Shown here one piece after another: positions 44,455 to 52,371 of a stretch of 64,000 nt of DNA. The notes below the pieces were generated by a model. It was not told the origin of the DNA. It searched no databases and saw nothing but the letters and a program-made list of their open reading frames with translations. The stretch's first letter is position 1. The number at the start of each line of letters is the position of its first letter. A program made the translations under genes and the position numbers. Source of the DNA: an uncultured Flavonifractor sp. (GTDB taxonomy: Bacteria; Bacillota; Clostridia; Oscillospirales; Oscillospiraceae); contig CANAAV010000008.1 of the NCBI GenBank assembly GCA_947346365.1, positions 1 through 64,000 on the forward strand, in the 5' to 3' direction.

Positions 44455-46020
44455 TTGGAATCCAAGCTGAACCTTGATTTTAAGTTGGTTGAACAGGCCC
44501 GTGCGCACGCCTCCCGCGTGGCTGACGACACCCAGCGGTTCATCGACGGCTGCACCACCGTGGCCGTAGAGCGCACCATCTGCCGTCTGCTGGGCATCGA
44601 CGGTATTGACGCCCAGGAGGTGCCCCTGCCCAGCGTGGTGGTGGACCACCTGATGGACAAGGGCGCGCTTCCCCAGGGCGCCGCCTTCTGGATCGGCAAC
44701 GCTATGGTGGAAACCGGGAAGGACCCGCAGACCTTGGCTGAGGAAGTGGGCAACGGCACCCTTGATTTGACAAGCGTGCCCACCCATCCCGAGGCTGAAA
44801 TCCACGCCGCGCTTGCCCCCATCGTAGAGGCCAGCCTGGCTAAAATCCGCGCCCGCCGCCAGCGCCGGGAGGACTTTATTGCCAGCCACGGCGGCGAGAA
44901 GGACGGTCCCTGGATCTATCTGATCGTGGCCACCGGCAATATCTACGAGGACGTGGTGCAGGCCACCGCCGCCGCCCGCCAGGGCGCCGACGTCATCGCC
45001 GTCATCCGCACCACCGGCCAGTCTCTGCTGGACTACGTGCCCTATGGCGCTACGACCGAGGGCTTCGGCGGCACCTATGCCACCCAGGAGAACTTCCGCC
45101 TGATGCGCGAGGCGATGGACAAGGTGGGCGAGGAGCTGGGCCGCTACATCCGCGTGTGCAACTACTGCTCTGGCCTGTGTATGCCTGAAATCGCAGCCAT
45201 GGGCGCTTTTGAGGGCCTGGACGTGATGCTCAACGACGCTCTGTACGGCATCCTGTTCCGGGACATCAACATGCAGCGCACTCTGGTGGACCAGTCCTTC
45301 TCCCGGGCTATCAACGCCTATGCGGGCGTAGTCATCAACACCGGCGAGGACAACTATTTGACCACCGCCGACGCGGTGGAGGAGGCCCACACTGTGCTGG
45401 CCTCTCAGTTTCTCAACGAGGCGTTTGCCCTGCGGGCAGGCCTGCCCGAGGAGCAGATGGGTCTGGGCCATGCCTTTGAGATTGACCCAGATGTGGAAAA
45501 TGGCTTCCTTTATGAGCTGGCGCAGGCCGAGATGGCCCGCGAAATTTTCCCCAACGCCCCGCTGAAATATATGCCTCCCACGAAATTTATGACCGGCAAC
45601 GTGTTCCGGGGCCAGGTGCAGGACGCCCTGTTTAACATGGTAACCATCCTCACTGGGCAGAAGATCCACCTGCTGGGCATGATGACCGAGGCAATTCATA
45701 CCCCCTTCCTGTCCGACCGTTTCCTGGCCATCCAGAACGCCCAGTATATCTTCCGTACTATGCAGGACCTGGGCAGCGAAATTGTCTTTAAGGATGGCGG
45801 CATCATGCAAAACCGCGCCGGCGACGTGCTGAAGAAAGCCACCGACCTGCTGGGCAAGATCGAGCAGCTGGGCATTTTCGAGACGCTGGAGCAGGGCATT
45901 TTTGCCGACATCAAGCGTCCCCGCGACGGCGGCAAGGGCCTGGACGGCGTGGTAAATAAGGCTCCGGGTTACTTCAACCCGTTCCTGGAGCCCATGATGA
46001 AAGGGGGTGCCGGCAAATGA
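44455..46020 (+). CDS. kamD: Lysine 5,6-aminomutase alpha subunit (KamD)
   Basis: A 521-residue catalytic subunit of the cobalamin- and PLP-dependent mutase that moves the terminal amino group of beta-lysine to C5. The N-terminus MESKLNLDFKLVEQARAHA matches the family and fixes a TTG start; an in-frame TGA lies just three codons upstream. The ribosome-binding site is weak (GGAAG). It overlaps kamE by 4 bp (ATGA), as expected for subunits of one enzyme. The KamD TIM barrel holds substrate and AdoCbl, while KamE carries the B12-binding Rossmann domain. Confidence 0.95.
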   Translation: MESKLNLDFKLVEQARAHASRVADDTQRFIDGCTTVAVERTICRLLGIDGIDAQEVPLPSVVVDHLMDKGALPQGAAFWIGNAMVETGKDPQTLAEEVGNGTLDLTSVPTHPEAEIHAALAPIVEASLAKIRARRQRREDFIASHGGEKDGPWIYLIVATGNIYEDVVQATAAARQGADVIAVIRTTGQSLLDYVPYGATTEGFGGTYATQENFRLMREAMDKVGEELGRYIRVCNYCSGLCMPEIAAMGAFEGLDVMLNDALYGILFRDINMQRTLVDQSFSRAINAYAGVVINTGEDNYLTTADAVEEAHTVLASQFLNEAFALRAGLPEEQMGLGHAFEIDPDVENGFLYELAQAEMAREIFPNAPLKYMPPTKFMTGNVFRGQVQDALFNMVTILTGQKIHLLGMMTEAIHTPFLSDRFLAIQNAQYIFRTMQDLGSEIVFKDGGIMQNRAGDVLKKATDLLGKIEQLGIFETLEQGIFADIKRPRDGGKGLDGVVNKAPGYFNPFLEPMMKGGAGK

Positions 46021-46805
46021 GCTCCGGACTGTATCAAATCCGCGACAAGGACCTGGACACCACCCTGGACCTGACGCGCCTGAAGCCCTATGGCGACACC
46101 ATGAACGACGGCAAGGTGCAGACCTCCTTCACCCTGCCGGTGAAGGACGATGATAAGGGCGCGGCTGCTGCCGTGCTTATCGCCCAGAAGATGGGCCTGG
46201 CCGACCCCAATGTGGCCCTGCGCCAGAAGCTGGACGAGAACTTTACCTTCTATGTGGTGTATGGCTCTTTGACCCATACCGTCAATTATGATGAGATCGT
46301 GGTGCAGACTGTCACGGACGAGGTGATGGACATGCACGAGACCGACGATTTCCTGAAGGAGCGGCTGGGCCGCAAGATGGTGGTTCTGGGCGCCTCCACC
46401 GGAACCGACGCCCACACCGTGGGCATCGACGCCATCATGAACCGTAAGGGCTTTGCCGGGCACTATGGCCTGGAGCGCTACGAGATGGTAGAGGCCTATA
46501 ACCTGGGCAGCCAGATTCCCAACGACGAGTTCCTGCGCAAGGCCGCCGAGGTGAATGCCGACGTTCTGCTGATTTCCCAGACCGTCACCCAGAAGGACGT
46601 ACACATTCAGAACCTCACCGAGCTCATTGAGCTGGCGGAGGCCGAGGGTGTGCGTGAAAAGTACATCTTCTGCTGCGGCGGCGCCCGCATCACCCATGCT
46701 CTGGCCAAGGAGCTGGGCTATGACGCCGGCTTCGGCGCGGGCACCTATGCCGACGACGTGGCTACCTATACCTCGAAAGAGCTGGTACGCCGCCTTGGAA
46801 AATAA
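46017..46805 (+). CDS. kamE: Lysine 5,6-aminomutase beta subunit (KamE)
   Basis: A 262-residue cobalamin-binding subunit. The B12 base-off motif is DAHTVG (Asp131, His133, Gly136). Lys144 in AIMNRKGF corresponds to the lysine that holds PLP in the resting enzyme. The second part of the B12 site is visible as CCGGARITHALAKELG with GFGAGTYADDV at the C-terminus. Last gene of the operon, directly before a strong bidirectional terminator. Confidence 0.96.
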   Translation: MSSGLYQIRDKDLDTTLDLTRLKPYGDTMNDGKVQTSFTLPVKDDDKGAAAAVLIAQKMGLADPNVALRQKLDENFTFYVVYGSLTHTVNYDEIVVQTVTDEVMDMHETDDFLKERLGRKMVVLGASTGTDAHTVGIDAIMNRKGFAGHYGLERYEMVEAYNLGSQIPNDEFLRKAAEVNADVLLISQTVTQKDVHIQNLTELIELAEAEGVREKYIFCCGGARITHALAKELGYDAGFGAGTYADDVATYTSKELVRRLGK

Positions 46806-46830
46806 GCGTCTCCACCTTTCACCATTTTAA

Positions 46831-46872
46831 CAAACCAAAAGCCGCCCCTGTTAAGGGGCGGCTTTTGGTTTG
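46831..46872. terminator. Shared bidirectional terminator of kamE and the NSS transporter
   Basis: A perfect 19-bp stem (CAAACCAAAAGCCGCCCCT and its complement) with a four-base loop; A and T runs serve both strands. It ends one base before the stop codon of the convergent transporter gene. Confidence 0.9.
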
Positions 46873-48270
46873 TCAGGACAGCGCCGCACTGAATTTCTGC
46901 CAGTATCCCACAAGGAAAATAAGCAGCACAATAAAAGGGAGGACCCAGGTCATATAAAAACGGAACCTCCGGGGAAAGCGCACGCCGGAACCAGTGTCGC
47001 ACTCGCGCAGGAAACGCTCCCAGCCCCAGCCCTGCCTGGACACGCAGAAAAGCAGATAGACCAGAGAACCCAGGGGCAGCAGGTTGTTGGAGAGCAGAAA
47101 ATCCTCCAGATCCAGTACGCTGGACCCAGGACCAAAGGGGGTGAAGCCCGCCCAGAGGTTGAAGCCCAGCAGGCAGGGCAGGCTCAGCAGAAAAATAGCG
47201 GCCAGGTTTACCAGCACGGAGCGCCTGCGGCTCCATCCCCATTTGTCCATAGGGAAGGTGATGATGTTTTGAAATACGGCAATGACGGTGGAAAGAGCGG
47301 CGAAGGACATAAACACGAAAAACAGCGCACCCCACAGCCGGCCGGCGGGCATAGCGTTAAAAATGTTGGGCAGAGTGATAAAGATGAGGTTGGGCCCGGA
47401 GTCGGGCACGACACCAAAGGCAAAGGCTGCTGGAAAGATGACCAGCCCTACGACAAACGCCACGAAGGTGTCCAGCAGTCCCACACTGATAGCCTCGCCG
47501 AACAGGCGGCGCTGCTTGCCAATATAGCTGCCGAAAATCGCCATAGCGCCAATGCCCAGAGAAAGGGTGAAAAATGCCTGCCCCATGGCCGCAAAAACGG
47601 CTTCTCCCAAACGGAAGCTGCCCTGCGCATCATACATCAGAGCGCTCAGACTGGGCTTTAGGTAAAATTCCAGCCCTTCCGCCGCGCCAGGAAGGGTCAC
47701 CGACCGCACGGCCAGCACCACCAAAATTGCCAGCAGGCAGAGCATCATTGCCTTGGTGATTTTCTCCACGCCGTTTTGCAGGCCCAGGGCGCACACTCCC
47801 ATGCCGGCCAGCACTACCAAGGCCATAAAAACCAGCATAACCCAGGGCTGGCCCAGCATGGTGCCAAACTGCTCCGCCACGCTGCCGGCGTCCAGGCCGG
47901 TGAAGTCCCCGCGGGCCATTTTGACGAAGTAGCAGATCATCCAGCCGGCCACGGTGGTGTAAAACATCATCAGCATATAGTTGCCGGCCATGCCAAACCA
48001 GCTGTACCAATGCCATTTTGTCCCGGCAGGCTCCAGCGTGTGAAAGGATACGGCGATGCTTTTCCGGCTGGCTCGGCCCACAGAGAACTCCATAGACATA
48101 ATGGGCAGGCCCATAACGACCAAAAACACCAGATACAGCAGCACAAAGGCCGCCCCGCCATACTGACCGACAATGTAAGGGAAGCGCCACACATTGCCAA
48201 GTCCGATTGCGCACCCGGCGGAAATCAGGACGAAACCAAGCCGGGATGCAAAGGTCTCTCTCTCGTTCAA
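46873..48270 (-). CDS. Sodium:neurotransmitter symporter (NSS/SNF) family transporter
   Basis: A 465-residue membrane protein with 11-12 helices. The NSS signature is near the N-terminus: SAGCAIGLGNVWRFPYIVGQYGG. Bacterial members such as LeuT, TnaT and MhsT take up amino acids with sodium. It starts at TTG with AGAGGAG nine bases upstream and has its own consensus promoter. It is convergent with the lysine operon and shares its terminator. Uptake of lysine or another fermentable amino acid is plausible but unproven, since known NSS transporters mostly prefer neutral or aromatic amino acids. Confidence 0.88.
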   Translation of the reverse strand: MNERETFASRLGFVLISAGCAIGLGNVWRFPYIVGQYGGAAFVLLYLVFLVVMGLPIMSMEFSVGRASRKSIAVSFHTLEPAGTKWHWYSWFGMAGNYMLMMFYTTVAGWMICYFVKMARGDFTGLDAGSVAEQFGTMLGQPWVMLVFMALVVLAGMGVCALGLQNGVEKITKAMMLCLLAILVVLAVRSVTLPGAAEGLEFYLKPSLSALMYDAQGSFRLGEAVFAAMGQAFFTLSLGIGAMAIFGSYIGKQRRLFGEAISVGLLDTFVAFVVGLVIFPAAFAFGVVPDSGPNLIFITLPNIFNAMPAGRLWGALFFVFMSFAALSTVIAVFQNIITFPMDKWGWSRRRSVLVNLAAIFLLSLPCLLGFNLWAGFTPFGPGSSVLDLEDFLLSNNLLPLGSLVYLLFCVSRQGWGWERFLRECDTGSGVRFPRRFRFYMTWVLPFIVLLIFLVGYWQKFSAALS

Positions 48271-48327
48271 ATAATATTCTCCTCTCTAGGGCCGTACAGG
48301 CGTAAGCCCCCAATTCGATACGACACT

Positions 48328-48356
48328 ATAATAAAAGATATCGGTGGCGCTGTCAA
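48328..48356 (-). promoter_or_regulatory. Promoter of the NSS transporter
   Basis: Minus strand: -35 TTGACA (48356-48351), 17-bp spacer, -10 TATTAT (48333-48328). Confidence 0.75.
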
Positions 48357-48427
48357 CCTAAAGCGGCCCAAGGAGCGGACGCCTTTATGGTCCCGCCGGA
48401 CTTTTTTCATTTTCGCGCCCGCCCGGC

Positions 48428-48456
48428 TTGTGTTTTTCCTAGTATCGTGGTACAAT
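48428..48456 (+). promoter_or_regulatory. Promoter of the sufC-sufB operon
   Basis: -35 TTGTGT, 17-bp spacer, -10 TACAAT. AAAAGGAG lies shortly before the sufC start. Confidence 0.6.
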
Positions 48457-48494
48457 ATCTCCAGAAAATCACAAGCAAAAGGAGCAGCTGATTT

Positions 48495-49226
48495 ATGTTA
48501 GAAATCAAGGACCTCAGCTACCAGGTGGAGGGGGAGGCCGGCCGGGGGCTGGATATCCTAAACGGCGTTTCCCTGTCTATCGGTGAGAATAAGCTGGTGG
48601 TCATTACCGGCCCGAACGGGGGCGGAAAAACCACTCTTGCCAAGGCCATTATGGGCCTTGTGCGGCCAACGGGGGGCAGCATCCTCTGGAATGGCACGGA
48701 TATTACGCAGATGGATATTACAGGGCGGGCCCGCCTGGGAATCAGCTATGGATTTCAGCAGCCCCCCAGATTTAAGGGCCTGCGGGTGCGGGACCTGCTG
48801 GCCTTGGCGGCGGGGAGCGAGAGCCTTACCCGTGAGGAGGGGTGCCAGTATCTGACCAAGGTCGGCCTGTGCGCCCACGACTATATCGACCGGGAGGTAG
48901 ACGCCTCCCTTTCCGGCGGCGAGGTCAAACGCATTGAAATTGCTACAATCCTGGCGCGGAAGGGCGGACTGATGATCTTTGACGAGCCGGAGGCGGGCAT
49001 TGACTTGTGGTCTTTCGCCAAACTGACCGAGACCTTCCAGGCCATTCACCGCCGGCGGGAGGCTACGCTGCTGATTATCTCCCATCAGGAGCGGATCATC
49101 GGTTTGGCGGACGAGATCGTTATGATCGGCGACGGAAAGGTTGCGCAGCACGGCCCCCGGGAGGAAATTTTCCCCCAGATTTTGGCGAATACGGCGGCCG
49201 GGTGCAGCTATCTGGAGGAGGCGTGA
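48495..49226 (+). CDS. sufC: SufC-type Fe-S assembly ATPase
   Basis: A 243-residue ABC-type ATPase: Walker A GPNGGGKTTLAK, signature LSGGEVKR, Walker B LMIFDEPEAGIDLWS and the H-loop ISHQER. The lengthened D-loop region and SGGEVKR are typical of SufC, not of membrane transport ATPases. It powers iron-sulfur cluster assembly on the SufB-like scaffold encoded next, whose start is 2 bp away. No sufD, sufS or sufU is nearby, so this is the minimal two-gene form found in many strict anaerobes and archaea. Confidence 0.9.
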   Translation: MLEIKDLSYQVEGEAGRGLDILNGVSLSIGENKLVVITGPNGGGKTTLAKAIMGLVRPTGGSILWNGTDITQMDITGRARLGISYGFQQPPRFKGLRVRDLLALAAGSESLTREEGCQYLTKVGLCAHDYIDREVDASLSGGEVKRIEIATILARKGGLMIFDEPEAGIDLWSFAKLTETFQAIHRRREATLLIISHQERIIGLADEIVMIGDGKVAQHGPREEIFPQILANTAAGCSYLEEA

Positions 49227-49228
49227 GC

Positions 49229-50152
49229 ATGGACCAAGCGGAATGGAAATTACTAAAGGAGATTGCGGATTTGGAAAAGACCCCCCAGGGGGCCTACAAC
49301 ATCCGCCGCAACGGACAGCTGGATTCCCGCGGCAATACCGCTAACATTCAGATTCTGACCAAGACAGAGCCGGGAAAGTCGGGCATTGATATTCACATTA
49401 AGCCGGGCACCGTCCATGAGTCGGTGCACATTCCCGTGATTATCAGCGAAACCGGCCTGTCTGAAATGGTGTACAATGACTTTTTTATTGGCGACGGGTG
49501 CGATGTGGACATTATTGCCGGCTGCGGCATCCATAATACCGGCTGTGAGACCAGCCAGCATGACGGAGTGCACACCTTCCACGTGGGGAAAGGCTCCAAA
49601 GTGCGCTATGTGGAGCGCCATTACGGAGAGGGACCCGGCAGCGGCAAACGCATCATGAATCCCCAGACGGTGGTCTATCTGGAGGAAGGGGCCTCTATCG
49701 CCATGGAGACCACTCAGATCCGGGGGGTGGACTCCACAAAGCGGGAGACGAAAATTTTTGCCGGCCCCGGCGCGGAGGCTGTGGTTACCGAAAAGCTGCT
49801 CACCCACGGGGACCAGAGTGCCGAGAGCGATATGGAAATTATCTTGGAGGGCGAGGGCGCCACCGGGCGCGTGATTTCCCGGTCCGTGGCCCAAGACAGC
49901 TCCCAGCAGGTGTTTTATCCCAAGATGACTGGCAACGGCCGCTGCTTTGGACATGTGCAGTGCGACTCCATCATTATGGGAGAGGCGCGGGTCTCCTCTA
50001 TTCCGGCCATTGTGGCCAACAGCGTGGACGCCCAGTTGATCCACGAGGCCGCCATAGGCCGGATCGCGGGCGATCAGATCCTCAAGCTCATGACACTGGG
50101 GCTCACTGAGGAGGAAGCGGAGGAAAAGATTCTTGACGGATTTTTGCAGTAA
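49229..50152 (+). CDS. sufB: SufB/SufD-like Fe-S scaffold (minimal Suf system)
   Basis: A 307-residue beta-helix protein of the SufBD family. It is much shorter than standard SufB (about 470 residues) because the N-terminal part is missing. The conserved core RYVERHYGEG...TTQIRGVDSTKRET and the C-terminal PAIVANSVDAQLIHEAAIGRI are present. It would act as a homodimeric scaffold with SufC. The ATG at 49229 has GGAGGAGG upstream. Its end overlaps the next gene by 20 bp. Such two-gene systems are regarded as an ancestral form of Suf. Confidence 0.88.
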   Translation: MDQAEWKLLKEIADLEKTPQGAYNIRRNGQLDSRGNTANIQILTKTEPGKSGIDIHIKPGTVHESVHIPVIISETGLSEMVYNDFFIGDGCDVDIIAGCGIHNTGCETSQHDGVHTFHVGKGSKVRYVERHYGEGPGSGKRIMNPQTVVYLEEGASIAMETTQIRGVDSTKRETKIFAGPGAEAVVTEKLLTHGDQSAESDMEIILEGEGATGRVISRSVAQDSSQQVFYPKMTGNGRCFGHVQCDSIIMGEARVSSIPAIVANSVDAQLIHEAAIGRIAGDQILKLMTLGLTEEEAEEKILDGFLQ

Positions 50153-50600
50153 GGCCTCCGAAGAGCGGCAGGCCTATTGCAGCAGCCTGTTGCGGTATGT
50201 CCAAGACCATCCCGGCGACAGCTACTCCCGGCTGAGCCATATCACCATTACGGCGGTGGGGGACGGATGGGCGGAAGGGGAGTTGACGGTATGCCCCGAG
50301 GTGCTCAACCCCATGGGTATGGTCCATGGGGGCTGTCTGGCCACGCTGGCGGACACGGTGGCCGGCACGGCGGCCCATTCCGGCGGACAGCGCTGCGTCA
50401 CCCTAAACTGCTCCCTCAATTTTTTAAAGCCCGCGAAGGGCAGCCGGATTGTCTGCCGGGCTGTCCGGCAGAAGTCCGGGCGGACCATCCAGGTCTGCGA
50501 GGTTGTGCTGACCGACGAGCAGGGCGCGCAGGTTATGACGGGCACGCTCACCTTTTATGCCCTGGGTCCCTTTGAACCGGATTCACCCAGGGGAAAATGA
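50133..50600 (+). CDS. PaaI-type hotdog thioesterase
   Basis: A 155-residue protein of the PaaI/YdiI hotdog-fold acyl-CoA thioesterase group, with the signature LNPMGMVHGGCLATLADTVAGTAA, in which Asn, His-Gly-Gly and Asp form the active-site region. It would hydrolyse an acyl-CoA; the acyl group is unknown. It begins at TTG inside the sufB gene (20-bp overlap) behind AGGAAAAG, so it is translated from the suf transcript. No functional tie between thioester hydrolysis and Fe-S assembly is known to me. Confidence 0.82.
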   Translation: MTDFCSKASEERQAYCSSLLRYVQDHPGDSYSRLSHITITAVGDGWAEGELTVCPEVLNPMGMVHGGCLATLADTVAGTAAHSGGQRCVTLNCSLNFLKPAKGSRIVCRAVRQKSGRTIQVCEVVLTDEQGAQVMTGTLTFYALGPFEPDSPRGK

Positions 50601-50614
50601 AACGCTTTGTATTT

Positions 50615-50650
50615 GCCGCCCCGCCGGGATTCCCGGCGGGGCGGCATTTT
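50615..50650 (+). terminator. Intrinsic terminator of the suf operon
   Basis: A perfect 15-bp stem GCCGCCCCGCCGGGA and its complement around one base, followed by ATTTT. Confidence 0.75.
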
Positions 50651-50711
50651 GGCGGGACAGGCAAGTTTTCCGCTTACACAGCATATCCATCTGTGGTGGA
50701 GGTGAGGGGAG

Positions 50712-51899
50712 ATGTCAAAACTGCTGGGGAGGCAGCGGGTACGGGATCTGCTGCTGGGACTGGGGCTGCTGTGCGCCACGCTGGCGCTGATGCTCTATCC
50801 AGGTCAGGCCATGCAGGCGGTCCGGGACGGGCTGTCCCTGTGCTACAATGTGATTATCCCCTCGCTGTTTCCCTTTTTTGTGCTGTCCTCCCTGGTGGTA
50901 GAGCTGGGACTGGCGGGCTATCTGGGGCGGCTGCTGGAGGGGATTATGCGGCCGGTGTTCAATGTGGGCGGGGCCTGCGCCAGCGCCTTTGCCCTGGGGT
51001 TTATCGGTGGCTATCCGGTAGGGGCAAAAACCGCTATTAATCTCTATGAAAAGGGCATGTGCACCAAGACGGAGGCCGAGCGCCTGCTGGCCTTCTGCAA
51101 CAATTCGGGGCCAGCCTTTATCCTGGGAGTGGTAGGGGCCGGAGTCTTTGCCAGCAGCCGGGTGGGAGTGCTGCTCTATCTGGCTCACGCCGCCGCTTCC
51201 GCCTGCGTGGGCGTCCTGTTCCGGTTTTATAAAACAGGCTCCGACAGGCCGGAAGGGCGGCAGCGGCCCCGCCCTCAGTTTCAGGCTCAGCGGTTTTCGG
51301 CGGCTTTTACGGGCTCTGTCCGGAATGCCTTCCTCTCTACTCTGAATATCTGTGCGTTTGTAGTTTTTTTCTCGGTGGTTATCAAGCTGCTTTTCCTCTC
51401 TGGGGTGCTGCCTGGGCTGGCGAGGCTGATGGGCGCGGCGCTGGCGCCCCTGGGGTTGACTCCGCGGTGGGCGGAGCGGCTGCTCACCGGCGCAATCGAG
51501 CTCTCCTCCGGCGTGTCCACCTTAGCGGGGGAGGGGGCCCTGGCGGGGCGGCTGTCCATGGCGGCCTTTATGCTGGGATGGGCGGGGGTGTCCGTCCACT
51601 GTCAGGTGCTCTCTTTCATCGGGGGCAGCGGACTGTCCGTGGGGACTTATTTGGTTGGGAAACTTTTGCATGGGGGGCTGTCCGCCCTCTTTGTGGCGGG
51701 ATTGACCCGGCTGATCCCCCTGGAGGCCCCGGTGTCCGCTTACTTGGCGGAACAGGTGGACGGCATCGCGGCTTTGGACTTTCACACCGCCTTAACCATC
51801 TCCACTGTCTGCGCCTGGGTGGTATTTCTGTTTTTCCTTTTAGTGGCCGCCGCCGCGCTGCAAAAGGGGGTTGGCAAAGGGCGTGGAAGCGTGGTATAA
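50712..51899 (+). CDS. ylbJ: Sporulation integral membrane protein YlbJ
   Basis: A 395-residue membrane protein with about nine helices in two related halves of the nucleoside-recognition (Gate) fold. Family signatures include VIIPSLFPFFVLSSLVVELG, GFIGGYPVGAKTAI and FCNNSGPAFILGVVG. In Bacillus YlbJ is a mother-cell sigma-E-dependent protein needed for spore cortex formation. Its presence is the best evidence here that the organism belongs to a spore-forming lineage. The ATG has GGAGGTGAGGGGAG upstream. No sigma-E-type promoter was confirmed. Confidence 0.88.
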   Translation: MSKLLGRQRVRDLLLGLGLLCATLALMLYPGQAMQAVRDGLSLCYNVIIPSLFPFFVLSSLVVELGLAGYLGRLLEGIMRPVFNVGGACASAFALGFIGGYPVGAKTAINLYEKGMCTKTEAERLLAFCNNSGPAFILGVVGAGVFASSRVGVLLYLAHAAASACVGVLFRFYKTGSDRPEGRQRPRPQFQAQRFSAAFTGSVRNAFLSTLNICAFVVFFSVVIKLLFLSGVLPGLARLMGAALAPLGLTPRWAERLLTGAIELSSGVSTLAGEGALAGRLSMAAFMLGWAGVSVHCQVLSFIGGSGLSVGTYLVGKLLHGGLSALFVAGLTRLIPLEAPVSAYLAEQVDGIAALDFHTALTISTVCAWVVFLFFLLVAAAALQKGVGKGRGSVV

Positions 51900-51900
51900 T
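51871..51900 (+). promoter_or_regulatory. Promoter inside the 3' end of ylbJ
   Basis: -35 TTGGCA, 18-bp spacer, perfect -10 TATAAT, located over the last codons of ylbJ and driving the small cysteine-rich gene 120 bp downstream. Confidence 0.7.
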
Positions 51901-52023
51901 AAGCGCAAAGCAGCCGCTAAGGCGATATTTCGATAGGATTTGCGCTCCGGCGGTACCAGAAGCTGCCGCCGCGCAGGGCGCGGAGGGTTGCATTGAAAAC
52001 TTTGGGCCATGGGAGGTCCCGCC

Positions 52024-52233
52024 ATGCTGTTTCAGAAAAACATAGAACCCCGCTGTGCCTACTGTGCCAGAGGCGCCCAGATGGGGGAGGACAAGATTCT
52101 CTGCGGCAAACGGGGGGTAGTCAGCCCCGGAGGAAGCTGCCGCGGCTTTAAATACGACCCCCTCAAGCGGGTGCCCGCGGTTCCTGCCCAACCGGATTTC
52201 AGCAAGCTGAAGGATGAGGATTTTAGGCTGTAA
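52024..52233 (+). CDS. Small cysteine-rich protein, unrecognised
   Basis: A 69-residue protein with CAYCARG near residue 11, a third cysteine in KILCGKRG and a fourth in GGSCRGFKYDP. The four cysteines could bind one zinc ion as a ribbon. The C-terminal segment FKYDPLKRVP...DFSKLKDEDFRL is charged and probably folded. GGGAGGT lies six bases before the ATG. It has its own promoter and terminator. The organisation suggests a conserved, independently expressed small protein; no function can be named. Confidence 0.65.
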   Translation: MLFQKNIEPRCAYCARGAQMGEDKILCGKRGVVSPGGSCRGFKYDPLKRVPAVPAQPDFSKLKDEDFRL

Positions 52234-52251
52234 GACATGAACCCTGTATAA

Positions 52252-52290
52252 ACAGGCGGCCCCGCTTATAGAGCGGGGCCGCCTGTGTTT
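52252..52290 (+). terminator. Intrinsic terminator after the cysteine-rich gene
   Basis: A perfect 15-bp stem ACAGGCGGCCCCGCT and its complement around a five-base loop, then GTTT; the U-tract is modest. Confidence 0.7.
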
Positions 52291-52371
52291 GCCGAAAGGC
52301 CTCGCAGAGTTCCCGTGCGCAGGCCGCAATGGGCTGAAAAAGGCGGCGAGGCCGCTTTTTGGACAGTCCCG

